The position numbers and the translations under genes were made by a program. From positions 1 through 64,000 of the forward strand of contig NZ_JAEVLS010000004.1 in the NCBI RefSeq assembly GCF_016801985.1: a stretch of 64,000 nucleotides of DNA, given 5' to 3'. The stretch's first letter is position 1; each line of letters starts with the position of its first letter. The notes under the pieces were generated by a model. That model worked only from the letters and a program-made list of their open reading frames with translations, was not told the origin of the DNA and made no database searches. This stretch comes from Steroidobacter gossypii. GTDB lineage: Bacteria; Pseudomonadota; Gammaproteobacteria; Steroidobacterales; Steroidobacteraceae. Shown here piece after piece: positions 35,857-46,600 of the stretch.

Positions 35857-38800
35857 CTACCCTGTGGCCGCCTCTGCGCCGTCGTACTCGGCCAGGATGC
35901 GATCCAGCTCGGCCACGTGGATGCTCTTGGCTCTGGCCGCGAGCACCATCTCCGCCTGCGAAGCGACGGTCTGCGCCTCCAGCACCTGCTGCAACGAAAT
36001 TCTCACGTCGAAGCGTTGCGACAACTGCATCACCAGCTGCGCCAGAAGCAGCGAGTTGCCGCCGAGCTCGTAGTACTGATCGTGCGCTCCAATCGGCCGC
36101 ACGCCCAGCAAGGACGACCAGATGCCGGCGATGGCTGCCTCCAGCTCGTTCCTCGGCGCCACGAAATCGCTGCTCAAGTGGGCTGGGCGCCGTTGCGCGG
36201 CGGCCGGCTCGCGCACCGGCATATTCAGCAAGTCACGACTCGATGGTTGCTCGGCGATGGCGCTGGAGAAATCTCGTTTCGAAACGATCGCCCGCGGCAA
36301 AGCGGCAGCCACCAGCATCGAGAACAACTTCGTTCCTTCGACATTGCTGATGGAGTCGCGCGACTTGGCGTCCGCGACGTCATCTCTTGAACGCTGGCTC
36401 CTGTGGGCCATGCCCGTCTCCCGCCACTGACACCAGTTGATCGACTGCAGCGGGAACGGAACCTTCGTCGCCTCGCGGGCTGCGAGCCCATCCAGGAACG
36501 CATTGGCGGCGCCGTAATCGGCACGCGCAACGCCGCCCTTGATGGCATTCTGGGACGAGCAAAGGAACATGAAGTCCAACGGTTTGCTACGGAAGCAGGC
36601 CAGCAGGTTGAGCGCGCCGAGCACCTTCGGTGCGAGCACGCCGTCGATCTCCTCCTCGGTCTTCTTCTGTATAAAACCGCCGCCTGCGATTCCGGCGGCA
36701 TGGATGACGCCGTTGATTGCTCCGAATTTTCGCTCGGCCCTTGCAGCACAGGCTGCAAGCTGACGGGAGTTCGCTACATCGACGGCTTCGATCAGCAACT
36801 CGGCGCCCAATGCTTGCAATCCCCTGAGCTCGCTGCGCAATGTCATTGCTTCGTTGCTTTCATCCATGGCGACGAGCGTGCCCGCCTCTTGTCGGACGAG
36901 CGGATTCCTTCCAAGCAGGATCAGCCGCGCCTGATAGTTCTCGGCGAGGAAGCGGGCCAGCTGCATGCCGATTCCACCCAAGCCGCCCGTGATTAAGTAA
37001 ACGCCGCGCTTCCTGAAAGACGCCGGCTCCGGCGCAGCCTGGACCTCGTGCCGATGAAAGTATTCGACATAGCGCTGCGCCCCTCTCAAGGCAACGAGCG
37101 TTTCGTTCGACTCCGAAAAAGCTTCGGCAACCAGCGCCTCGAGTTGCGCGAGTGATGGATCGGGGTCCACGTCCACGTAACAGCATGAGGTGCTTTCGAA
37201 CTCCTGGCCGATGACTCGGCAGAGCAACGCGACCGCGAAGCTCACCGGATCGAGCAACTCGTCGCCACGGATGCTGGCGCGACCGGCTCCGATGCAGACC
37301 AGGCGCGTTTCGCGGATCTCGTGCGCCTGCATCTTCGCGACAGCTCTCTGCAAGGACCATAGGTCGTGAAAGCGTTGGAAGCGACGCCCGGTGTATCCAT
37401 CATCGATGCTGTATGGAGAGAGATCGCAAGAAAAAATGATGTAGTCCGGCGCAGCGCCTTCCGCAGCCAGGCTCTGCAGCGTCGTCTCGAAATCATCAGC
37501 GCACTCTGGCGTCACGCGTGTGACGCGTGCGCCATGCTCCAGCAGATAGCGCGAGAGCGCCGTCATATAGTCACGACTTTCGCCCACCAGAAGCACAGAA
37601 GCGCCACGCACAGGCTTGCGGGCTGATGCGGGAGCCGGGATCTGCTTCCAAAGCGGCACGTAGATCCATTCCTCCGGCAGTCGCTCCTGCATCGCATCCG
37701 GATAATAAGAGGCTGCTTTCCCGGCGCTCCGGTTCTCCTCGATCCAGTACCGCTCGCGCTGAAATCGATATAGAGGCGCGGGCACTTTGCGAAGCTCCCG
37801 GCCGCCGTAGTAGTTCTCCCAATCGATGGCGACGCCCGCCATCCACAGCCCTGCGACTGCTTTGACCATGTACTCATGTCCGTCGACGTTCTCGCGCGGA
37901 CCCGGTGACGATCTGAAACACGCGGGCCGCCGTGCGAAAGCAGGATCCGTCGCGCACATGCTCAGCAGTGAGCTTGTCACTGCGCCCGGACCGATATCCA
38001 GGTAGACGAACTCGCCTCCGGCCGCGATGGTCCGGATGCCGGGCCAGAACAGCACCGCCTGTCTGGCATGCCGCACCCAGTACTGCGGATCGCAGGCGTC
38101 TGCATCGCTGATCCAGTCGCCGGTGACATTGGAAACAAAGGGGATACTCGGCGGTTGCAGTCGGATTTGCGCAACCCGTTCCGCGAGCATCCCAAGCACG
38201 GGATCTAACAATCGGGAGTGAAAACCATTGCGGCCGTTCACGATCTTGCACTGGAGATGTTTTTCTCCGAGCGCAAGCTCGAGGCTGTGGATCGACTCCG
38301 GATCACCGGAAACCACGACAACGCGCGGGGCGTTGACTGCAGCTACGCACAGATTCTCAGACAGATATGGATCGAGCTCGTCGGGCGATAGCTCGACCGA
38401 CATCATGCGGCCGGGTGGCGTGTCTTCCATGAGCCTGCCTCGCGCGAGCACCAGTGCAAGCGCATCTTCCACCGACATCACACCTGCAATACAAGCCGCC
38501 ACATACTCGCCGAGACTGTGGCCGATCATGCCCACAGGCTGAACTCCCCACTCCATCCACAGCCTTGCAGTCGCGTATTCGACCGAGAACAAAGCAACCT
38601 GCGCATTCTCCGTGCGTTCCAGGCCGGCAGCGATGCGCTCCACGTCGTCGCCATAGATCAAACTCATCAGATCGACGTTCAGAGGCGCCAGCACGGCTGC
38701 ACATCTTTCGATCTGTTCTCGGAAAAACGGCACGTTGGCGTAGAGTGCTGCGCCCATGTTGGCGTGCTGCGCACCCTGACCCGGAAACATGAACACGACA

Positions 38801-40401
38801 CGTGAACTGGCGCTGGCGGGACAGAGTTCTATCCCTGCACCGATCGTTCGTGTCAGTTGTGCGGCGAGGTCTCGTTTGTCGGTGGCGACATGTGCGATCC
38901 GATATGCAAACTCCCGGCGACCCAGTGCAAGGGTGTATGCGATATCGGCGAGATCGAAGCGCGTATCCGCGACGTACTCCAGAAGATCTCTGCACATCTG
39001 CTCGAGCGCCGCGGGCGTTCGGGCGGACAACGTGACAATCTCGGGGCGAGAGCCCGACGCGCGCTCTTCGTAAGGTTCCGCCCACTCCTGCACCACGACG
39101 TGCGCGTTTGTACCGCCCATGCCGAAGCCACTGATACCTGCGATGCGGCCGCGCTCCGTCGGCGGCCACGCGCGTAAGCTGGTATTCAGATAGAACGGCG
39201 TCTGCTCCAGATTCAGTTGCGGATTGGGCTCGACGACGTTGATCGATGGCGGGATCTGCCGGTGCTTCAACGCCAGCACAGTCTTGATGAAGCTGCCGAT
39301 GCCCGCAGCCGTGCCCATGTGCCCCAGGTTCGACTTGAGCGACCCAATACCACAGTACTGTCTGGCCGACGTCCTGAGCGAGAAGGCCTGGCTCAGTGCG
39401 GCCACCTCGATCGGATCGCCCAGCGGCGTGGCCGTGCCATGCGTTTCCACGTAGGTGACATCGGCCGGCTCGACGCCGGCGGCGGCCTGGGCCTCGACAA
39501 TGACTCTGACCTGGCCGGAAACGCTCGGCGCCGAATAACCCACCTTGTCATCGCCGTCGTTGTTGATGGCCGAGCCGAGGATGACCGCGCTGATGTGATC
39601 GCGATCCTCGATCGCATCCTCCAATCTCTTGAGCACCACGATGCCGGCGCCGTTGCCGCTCACGGTGCCCGTCGCCTGCGTGCTGAATGCCCGGCACCGT
39701 CCGTCACGGGAAAGAATCCCTCCTTCCTGATACAGATATCCGCGGTCGTGATTGACGGAAATCTGCGAGGCGCCAGCGAGCGCGATGTCGCATTCATAGT
39801 CGAGCAAACTGCGGCACCCCAGATGAATCGCCACGATCGATGTAGAACAGGCAGTGGCGATATTGATGCTCGGCCCGGTGAGATTCAGCTTGTAGGAGAC
39901 CTGGGTCGCCGAGAACGTGAGGTCATTGCCGAACTGCACCGTCTTGCGCCCCAGCTCACGGGCGATCTCCGGATGCGACATCAGATTCTGGAAGAAATAA
40001 GAGCTGACGCCGACGCCGGTGAAGACGCCGATGTTGCCCCGGTACTTATCGGGGCAGACGCCCGCGTCCTCCAGCGCGTGATAGGCGCACTCGAGCAGGA
40101 TTCGCTGCTGCGGCGAAGTGATCTCCGCCTCCCGTGGACTGAAGTCGAACAAGCCGGCGTCGAACTGATCGATGTCGTCGATGTAGGCGCCGACCTTGAC
40201 GTAATTGGGATGGCGCAACTCCGCCTGGCTCACGCCCACCGCCTCGAGTTCGGCATCGGTGAACGTCCTGAGGGACAGCTTGCCGTTACGGATGTTTCTC
40301 CAGAACTCGTCCAGGCTGCGCGCACCAGGGAAGCGCCCCGCCATGCCGATGACGGCAATGCCGGATTCCAGTAACCGCTTGTGCATTCCCTTGCCTGTCA
40401 T
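35857..40401 (-). CDS. type I PKS module: KS-AT(malonyl)-KR-ACP
   Basis: A 1514-residue polyketide synthase module. The KS (~12-435) has active-site Cys in TACSTS and the two His in HGTATPLGDP and NLGHMGTAAG. The AT (~535-830) has GHSLGEYVAA, and NGFHS at the selectivity position, the xxFH form associated with malonyl-CoA. The KR (~1120-1330) has GGLGGIG for NADPH and the catalytic Ser and Tyr in LCSSQNA and ADYGAAN, with SINWCQW after it. It lacks an LDD motif. No DH, ER or methyltransferase is seen between AT and KR. The ACP carries LGGNSL near residue 1440. It starts 3 bp after NRPS-3, so it should extend an Asp thioester by two carbons and reduce the ketone, giving a 4-amino-3-hydroxyadipate-type unit. 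Confidence 0.94.
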   Translation of the reverse strand: MTGKGMHKRLLESGIAVIGMAGRFPGARSLDEFWRNIRNGKLSLRTFTDAELEAVGVSQAELRHPNYVKVGAYIDDIDQFDAGLFDFSPREAEITSPQQRILLECAYHALEDAGVCPDKYRGNIGVFTGVGVSSYFFQNLMSHPEIARELGRKTVQFGNDLTFSATQVSYKLNLTGPSINIATACSTSIVAIHLGCRSLLDYECDIALAGASQISVNHDRGYLYQEGGILSRDGRCRAFSTQATGTVSGNGAGIVVLKRLEDAIEDRDHISAVILGSAINNDGDDKVGYSAPSVSGQVRVIVEAQAAAGVEPADVTYVETHGTATPLGDPIEVAALSQAFSLRTSARQYCGIGSLKSNLGHMGTAAGIGSFIKTVLALKHRQIPPSINVVEPNPQLNLEQTPFYLNTSLRAWPPTERGRIAGISGFGMGGTNAHVVVQEWAEPYEERASGSRPEIVTLSARTPAALEQMCRDLLEYVADTRFDLADIAYTLALGRREFAYRIAHVATDKRDLAAQLTRTIGAGIELCPASASSRVVFMFPGQGAQHANMGAALYANVPFFREQIERCAAVLAPLNVDLMSLIYGDDVERIAAGLERTENAQVALFSVEYATARLWMEWGVQPVGMIGHSLGEYVAACIAGVMSVEDALALVLARGRLMEDTPPGRMMSVELSPDELDPYLSENLCVAAVNAPRVVVVSGDPESIHSLELALGEKHLQCKIVNGRNGFHSRLLDPVLGMLAERVAQIRLQPPSIPFVSNVTGDWISDADACDPQYWVRHARQAVLFWPGIRTIAAGGEFVYLDIGPGAVTSSLLSMCATDPAFARRPACFRSSPGPRENVDGHEYMVKAVAGLWMAGVAIDWENYYGGRELRKVPAPLYRFQRERYWIEENRSAGKAASYYPDAMQERLPEEWIYVPLWKQIPAPASARKPVRGASVLLVGESRDYMTALSRYLLEHGARVTRVTPECADDFETTLQSLAAEGAAPDYIIFSCDLSPYSIDDGYTGRRFQRFHDLWSLQRAVAKMQAHEIRETRLVCIGAGRASIRGDELLDPVSFAVALLCRVIGQEFESTSCCYVDVDPDPSLAQLEALVAEAFSESNETLVALRGAQRYVEYFHRHEVQAAPEPASFRKRGVYLITGGLGGIGMQLARFLAENYQARLILLGRNPLVRQEAGTLVAMDESNEAMTLRSELRGLQALGAELLIEAVDVANSRQLAACAARAERKFGAINGVIHAAGIAGGGFIQKKTEEEIDGVLAPKVLGALNLLACFRSKPLDFMFLCSSQNAIKGGVARADYGAANAFLDGLAAREATKVPFPLQSINWCQWRETGMAHRSQRSRDDVADAKSRDSISNVEGTKLFSMLVAAALPRAIVSKRDFSSAIAEQPSSRDLLNMPVREPAAAQRRPAHLSSDFVAPRNELEAAIAGIWSSLLGVRPIGAHDQYYELGGNSLLLAQLVMQLSQRFDVRISLQQVLEAQTVASQAEMVLAARAKSIHVAELDRILAEYDGAEAATG

Positions 40402-40404
40402 TGC

Positions 40405-43400
40405 TCACTCCGGCGCCGTGTCGACCTGCACCCTTCTGCGCGCGAGCCGCCGGGTGATGTTCTTGAACTCGGCGCTCTCGCCGATGGACAGCGGCCCTCG
40501 ATCCAGCAGTTGCGCCTGCTTCTCGATGGTCGGGTACTGAAACAGGTCGACGATCTGCAAATCGCGGTCGGCGGCCTTCTTGATGGCCGCATGCAGACGG
40601 ATGATGAGCAGCGAATCGCCGCCGAGCCGAAAGAAATTTTCGTGGATGCCGATGCGCTCGACCTTCAACAGCTCCTGCCACAAAGACGCCAGCAGTGACT
40701 CCGTCGCGGTTCGCGGCGCGGCCGGTTCGGGGCGCGCAGCTTGCTCGATCTCGCGTGATAGCAGCGCCTGTCGATCCACTTTTCCGTTCGGGAGCAAGGG
40801 ATACGTTTGCATCCTGATCCAATGCGTCGGGCGCATCACTTCGATCAGCGTCCGCTGTGCGTACTCTTCCAGCTCTGCCGGCGTCAGCTCGGTGATCACG
40901 TAGCAGAGCAATCGATCCTGCGACCATAGCACCACGGCCTGGCGGATGCGCTCGTGCTTCATCAGCATCTGCTCGATCTCGCCGAGCTCGATGCGATAGC
41001 CACGACGCTTGATCTGATGATCGCCTCGGCCCAGGAACTCGACTCGTCCGTCCGGTCGATATCGAGCCAGGTCCCCCGTCTTGTAGAGCCGAGCGCCGTC
41101 GCGCGACGGATGCGGGATGAAGCGCTCTGCCGTCTGGCCCGGGCGGCCTCGATAACCGTCGGCCAATCCTTCGCCGCCCAGATACAACTCGCCGATCACG
41201 CCTACACCGACCGGGCGCAGCTGTGCATCCAACACGTATGCTTCACGATGCCTCAGCGGGCGGCCGATCGATACCCGTTCATAGGCAAAGTCGGCTCTCG
41301 TCACTTCGCCACATAGCGCACCGACAGTGGTCTCGCTCGGACCGTAATGGTTGAAGATGCGTAGCTGCGGGTGAAGCGACCACACATCCTCCAGCAGCGG
41401 CTTCGGAAGCTCTTCTCCGCCACACACCAGGTAACGTCGCGGCAAGACGCGCTCGGCTTCCGATACGCTCAGCAACGCCGACAGATGGCCGGGCACGATC
41501 TTCAACACATCCACCGGTCGCTGCTCCAGTGATCGCGCCAGCGCCTCTGCATCGAGACTGCTCGAGGACGGCATCAAACGGATGCTGCCACCCGTCCATA
41601 GTCCGCCGAACATCGTTGTGTAGCCGAGGTCAGCCGACATCGCCGCGAGCGACAGCCATTCGAGCGGATCCTCGCCTACCGACAGCTGCGCCAGCAGGCC
41701 GGACACGTAGTGACTCAAGGCGCGATGACTGACGACCACGCCCTTGGGACGGCCGGTCGAACCCGAGGTATACACCATATATGCCGCGCGGCCCGGCAAC
41801 ACAGGGTACTCGATGTTCCCTGACTCCTCTTGGGCGATGTCCTCGGCATCTCGATCCACCGACACAATCTGAGCGGATGCTTCGGTGTCTGCGATCTTGC
41901 TCAGGTAGAGCTGCTCCGTGATGATTGCTCCGGCGTCACTGTCCATGAGGACTTCATTCAAGCGAGTGGCGGGCCAGCTGCCATCCAGCATGACGAAACT
42001 GGCTCCAAGCTTGTGGGCCGCCAACATCCCACACAACATCCATGCGCTGGGCTCAACGCAGACTGCGATCGATTGGTCGCTACGCACGCCGAGCTTCAGC
42101 AGATACCGTGCGAGCTGATTCGAACGTTCGTTCAACTCGCCGTAGCTCCATTGGCCGCCAGCGGATACGACCGCCGTACGCTGCGAATATCTCGCCGCGT
42201 GCTGTTCGACACGTTCTGGCAACGTCTCGACGTGCTGTAGGCGCTCGCCTTGCCCGCTCCAAGACAGCACCTGTCCACGCTGCGCTTCCGAGAGGCACTC
42301 CAACTCACCTAGCGGCCGCTCCGGATGGGTAACGCAGCTCGTCAGCAACGCAACCAGCACGTCCAAGAAGTATTCGACATGCTCTCGAGAATAGCGATCG
42401 TCCGCGTACTTCGCGGACAGAGCGATGTCTTTGCCCGGCACGATCATCAGCGTCAGCGGATAATGGTTGTACGAATATCCGCCGGCCTTCGCGATGACCA
42501 GGGGCTCGTTGGACGCATCGGATATGCCCGCTGTGCGCGGATAGTTGTCGAACACCAGCAGACTTTCGAAGAGGCCCGTTCCCGATGGCACCTGGCTGCA
42601 CTTCTGGATGTCAAACAGCGACAAGTATTCGTGAGCGGCGCGCGACTTCTGCCTTTCGAAGATTCCTCGCAGATATTCCGAAACGGATTGCTTCGCATCG
42701 ATCCTGACGCGCACCGGCACCGAGTTGATGAGCGGTCCGATCATCCGCTCGATGCCATCGACCTCGGGAGGACGACCCGACACCGTGCCGCCGAAAACGA
42801 TGTCGTCGCGGTTGTTGAACAGATGCAGAAGATACGCCCACATGCCCTGCATCAGTACGCTCAGCGTCATGGTATGTTCGCGAACGAACCGCGCGAGCTG
42901 CGCCGACAGCTCCGTGCCGAGGCTCCTTTCAGCGGTCGCCTGGCTGGGAACGTCCCGTGGCAGGCTCGATCGCGCCCGGCCGGGCGGCAGCGCCACTGGC
43001 TCGGTGAAGCCCGCCAGGGAGTCGCGCCAGAATTCGACGGCCGCCGTCTTGTCCTGTCGCTCCAGCCAGCTCACATAGCTGTGGAACGACGGTGCCGAAT
43101 CATTCGCGAACGATGCTTCTCCTCTGCACGCCGTGAAATACAGCCGCCGCCACTGCGACCACACGAGCGCGCCGGACCACCCATCCGTAATGGCGTGATG
43201 CTGCGTCCAGACCAGGCGGTAATCGTCGGTCGCACAACGTATCAAGATCAATCTAAACAACGGGGGCGCGCTGAAGTTGAATCCAGCGATCCACTCGTCA
43301 TAACGAAGCCTGGCGAGGCGGCTCTCCCTCTCTGGCTCATCGAGGTTCGTCCAGTCCAGCTCCTGTCTCGGCAGGGCCACTTGCTTCAACACGACTTGCA

Positions 43401-43665
43401 GCGGCTTCTGCGTTTCCATCCTGACAAAGAACGTGCGGAACACCGCGTACTGTTCGATGAGCCGCTGCCACGCGCCCCAGAATGCCTCGACATTCAGCGG
43501 CCCCTGCAAACGCAGGCAATCCTGCAGGACATAGGCTCCGGAGCCGGGCTTCAACAGGGAATGAAACACCATGCCCTTTTGAATCGGGGTCAACGGATAG
43601 ATGGCCTCGATGTTCTCGCGGATCGACGCCGCGGGCACTCGAACTTCGGATGGTTGCCCCGTCAT
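40405..43665 (-). CDS. NRPS-3: C-A(Asp)-T
   Basis: A 1086-residue single-module synthetase. The C domain (~14-450) starts with IYPLTPIQKGMVFHS and has HHAITDGWS, the form of condensation domains that follow an epimerase (DCL type), fitting the real E domain at the end of NRPS-2. The A domain (~470-975) has the MSADLGYT core and the pocket D-L-T-K-V-G-H-V-G-K, matching aspartate domains (DLTKVGHIGK type). The T domain has LGGDSL near residue 1018. The gene starts by a 4-bp ATGA overlap with NRPS-2 and ends 3 bp before the PKS. It should add the fourth Asp and hand it to the KS. Confidence 0.94.
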   Translation of the reverse strand: MTGQPSEVRVPAASIRENIEAIYPLTPIQKGMVFHSLLKPGSGAYVLQDCLRLQGPLNVEAFWGAWQRLIEQYAVFRTFFVRMETQKPLQVVLKQVALPRQELDWTNLDEPERESRLARLRYDEWIAGFNFSAPPLFRLILIRCATDDYRLVWTQHHAITDGWSGALVWSQWRRLYFTACRGEASFANDSAPSFHSYVSWLERQDKTAAVEFWRDSLAGFTEPVALPPGRARSSLPRDVPSQATAERSLGTELSAQLARFVREHTMTLSVLMQGMWAYLLHLFNNRDDIVFGGTVSGRPPEVDGIERMIGPLINSVPVRVRIDAKQSVSEYLRGIFERQKSRAAHEYLSLFDIQKCSQVPSGTGLFESLLVFDNYPRTAGISDASNEPLVIAKAGGYSYNHYPLTLMIVPGKDIALSAKYADDRYSREHVEYFLDVLVALLTSCVTHPERPLGELECLSEAQRGQVLSWSGQGERLQHVETLPERVEQHAARYSQRTAVVSAGGQWSYGELNERSNQLARYLLKLGVRSDQSIAVCVEPSAWMLCGMLAAHKLGASFVMLDGSWPATRLNEVLMDSDAGAIITEQLYLSKIADTEASAQIVSVDRDAEDIAQEESGNIEYPVLPGRAAYMVYTSGSTGRPKGVVVSHRALSHYVSGLLAQLSVGEDPLEWLSLAAMSADLGYTTMFGGLWTGGSIRLMPSSSSLDAEALARSLEQRPVDVLKIVPGHLSALLSVSEAERVLPRRYLVCGGEELPKPLLEDVWSLHPQLRIFNHYGPSETTVGALCGEVTRADFAYERVSIGRPLRHREAYVLDAQLRPVGVGVIGELYLGGEGLADGYRGRPGQTAERFIPHPSRDGARLYKTGDLARYRPDGRVEFLGRGDHQIKRRGYRIELGEIEQMLMKHERIRQAVVLWSQDRLLCYVITELTPAELEEYAQRTLIEVMRPTHWIRMQTYPLLPNGKVDRQALLSREIEQAARPEPAAPRTATESLLASLWQELLKVERIGIHENFFRLGGDSLLIIRLHAAIKKAADRDLQIVDLFQYPTIEKQAQLLDRGPLSIGESAEFKNITRRLARRRVQVDTAPE

Positions 43666-46600
43666 TGCAGCACCACCACTTTGTCGAGCTCATCCAGGAA
43701 CTCGTTCAGCTCCGCCTGCTCCATGTCGAGCTCTGGGAAGTCGGACGGACTGAAGCTCTGCGCCGCTTCACCGCGACAGTGATCCACCAATCGCTCGAGG
43801 GCGGACTCGTAACGATTCGCGAGGATGACGACGGTCGCCTCGTCAAATTGCCCGGAGGAATACTCCCAGGTCGTCGCCAGGATGCCACGCGAAACGATCG
43901 CGTTGATCTTGAACAGGTACTGCCGGTCCTGCTGCTCATTGCGATTTCGACCGCATACCGTGCTCACTCTCTCGAGCAGGCCGGCGCTGTCGCCATCGAA
44001 ACGGCCAAAGTAGTTGAAACGCAGCTGCGACCGCGGTGCGGCGCCGAGCGCCGTGCGCACAGCTTCGTCGCCCAGGTAGCGCAGCATCCCGTAGCCGAAG
44101 CCATGATTCGGAATCGCGCGCAACTCCTCCTTCACCGACCTGATGATCGGGGCCGCGCCCGCATCGCGGGGCATGCGCAGCAGCACGGGGTAAATGGTTG
44201 TAAACCAACCCACTGTTCTCGACAGGTCCACAGACGAATCCAGGTCTTCTCGACCGTGACTTTCCAGGTCGAGCAGCAGACTGTCGCCGCCGAACGTTTC
44301 GTTCACGGCGATCAGCAATGCGCCGAGCAGCAGATCGCTGACCTCGGTGTTATAGGCATGATGCACCTCGGTAAGCAGGGCCGCGGTGTGGGCGGCAGAC
44401 AGGCGCGTTGTGTACTTTTTCGAGTTCCCTTCGGTGTTGCCGTCATCGCGATCTTGGACGAACGCTTTCGGATGATGGCGCGCCAGTCGCTCCCAATACT
44501 CGCGCTGAGTGTCCCAGCGCCCGGCGCCCGCATCGGCGTGCAGCCATCGCGACCACTCGAGGTAGGAGCAGGTCTTTGCTGGGAGCTCCGCCTGCTCGCC
44601 CGCAAGCATCAGGCGATATAGCTGCGTGAAGTCTTCGAGAAGAATATGCCACGACACGGCGTCGACGATCAGATGATGGCAGACGAATGCCAGCCGATGC
44701 CGCGATTCGGCGTCTCGCTGCCACAGGATCCTGAATAGCGGTCCATGAGCCAGGTTGAAGCTTCGCTGCATCGTCTGCAGCTGTGAGGCCAGCTGCTCAT
44801 TCCGCTCCGATCCTGGATCGTACGCTGCGATCACCAGGGACTGTCGTGCAAGCCCTTCGTCGTAGCTTAGGAACCGTTGTCTGACTTCGCCGTCCTGAAT
44901 CACAAAGACGCTGCGAAGAGCATCGTGGTGACGCAGCAGAGTTGATGTGATACCCAGCAGAAGCTGCTCGTCGAGCGTCCCGTGGACCTCGTAGATGGCC
45001 GATTGATGATAGTGCTCGGGTGCAACGGTCACCGACTCGAAGAATCGCCGTTGAATGGGAATGAGGCGGCTCTCGCCGGTCACGAGCCCCTGCTCGGCGC
45101 TGATCGATTGCTGTCTCGTGGCGACTCGCGCCAGCTGCGCGATGGTCGGATACTCGAACAGCTGCGCCGGGCTCAACTTCACGCCGCGCTCGCGAGCACG
45201 CGCTACCAGCTGGATCACGATGATCGAATCGCCGCCCAGGCGGAAGAAATTGTCATGGATGCCGATGCGGTCGACCTTCAGTAACTGCTGCCACAGGGTC
45301 ACCAGCAGCGACTCCGTCTGGGTGCGCGCAGCGGCCAGCTCAGGTCGCTGCGATTTCTCGATCTGGAGCGACAGCAACGCCTGGCGATCGACCTTGCCGT
45401 TCGCGAGCAGCGGATACGATTGCAGTCGTATCCAGTGCGTCGGACGCATCACTTCGATGAGCGACGATTGCGCGTATGCTTCTAACTCTTCGGTCGGCAT
45501 TTCGGTGATGACGTAGCCAAGCAATCGCTCCTGCGACCACAGGACTACGGCCTGGCGGATGCCCGGGTGCCTCATCAGCACCTGTTCGATCTCACCGAGT
45601 TCGATGCGGTAGCCGCGACGTTTGATCTGGTGGTCGGCTCGGCCCAGGAACTCGATGCGGCCGTCGGCACGGTGACGCGCCAAGTCGCCTGTTTTGTATA
45701 GGCGAGCGCCGCTGCGCCACGGGTGTGGGAGGAAGCGCTCTGCCGTTTGACCGCCACGGCCGCGATAGCCATCGGCCAGGCCTTCGCCACCGAGATACAG
45801 TTCGCCAATGACGCCGGCGCCCACCAGGTGCATCTGCGCATCAAGCACGTACGCTTCGCGATATTTGAGGGGTCGGCCAATCGATACGCGTTTGTACGCG
45901 AGGTCTGCTCTCGTCACCTCGCCACACAAGGCGCCGACGGTGGTCTCGCTCGGCCCGTAGTGGTTGAAGATGCGCAGTTGCGGGCTCAGCGCCCAGACTT
46001 CTTCCACCAGCGACTTCGGGAACTCTTCGCCGCCGCACAACAGATAGCGTTGTGGCAGCAGGCGCGCGGCATTCGCTACCGTCAGCAACGCTGCTAAGTG
46101 GCCAGGCACGATCTTCAACACGTCCACCGGACGATCTTCCAGCGCGCGCGCCAGTGCCTGCGCGTCCAGGCTGCTCGCGGCCGGCATCTGACGAATGGAC
46201 CCGCCGGTCCATAGGGCGCCGAAGATCGCTGTGTAACCCAAGTCCGCCGACATCGCCGCGAGCGATAGCCACTCCAGTGGCTCGTCGCCCACCGACAGCT
46301 CAGCCAGCAAGCCGCACACGTAGTGACTCAGCGCGCGGTGACTGATGACCACCCCTTTCGGGCGGCCAGTCGAACCCGACGTGTACACCTGATACGCCGC
46401 TGCGCCCGACACCATCGGACGGCCAATGTTCCCTGCATCCTCTTCGGCGATCTCGTCCGCATCTCGGTCCACAGAAACGATCTGCGTCGATGCCGCTGCG
46501 TCCGAAACCTTGCTTAGATGCAATTGCTCGGTGATGACCGCTCGTGCGTTGCTGTCTGCAAGCACCTCGCAGAGTCGGCCGATCGGCCAAGTGGCATCGA

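Noticed and set aside
39217-40374. Plus-strand open frame of ~385 codons opposite the KS domain
   Set aside because: Low-complexity Arg/Asp-rich shadow of a well-supported KS.
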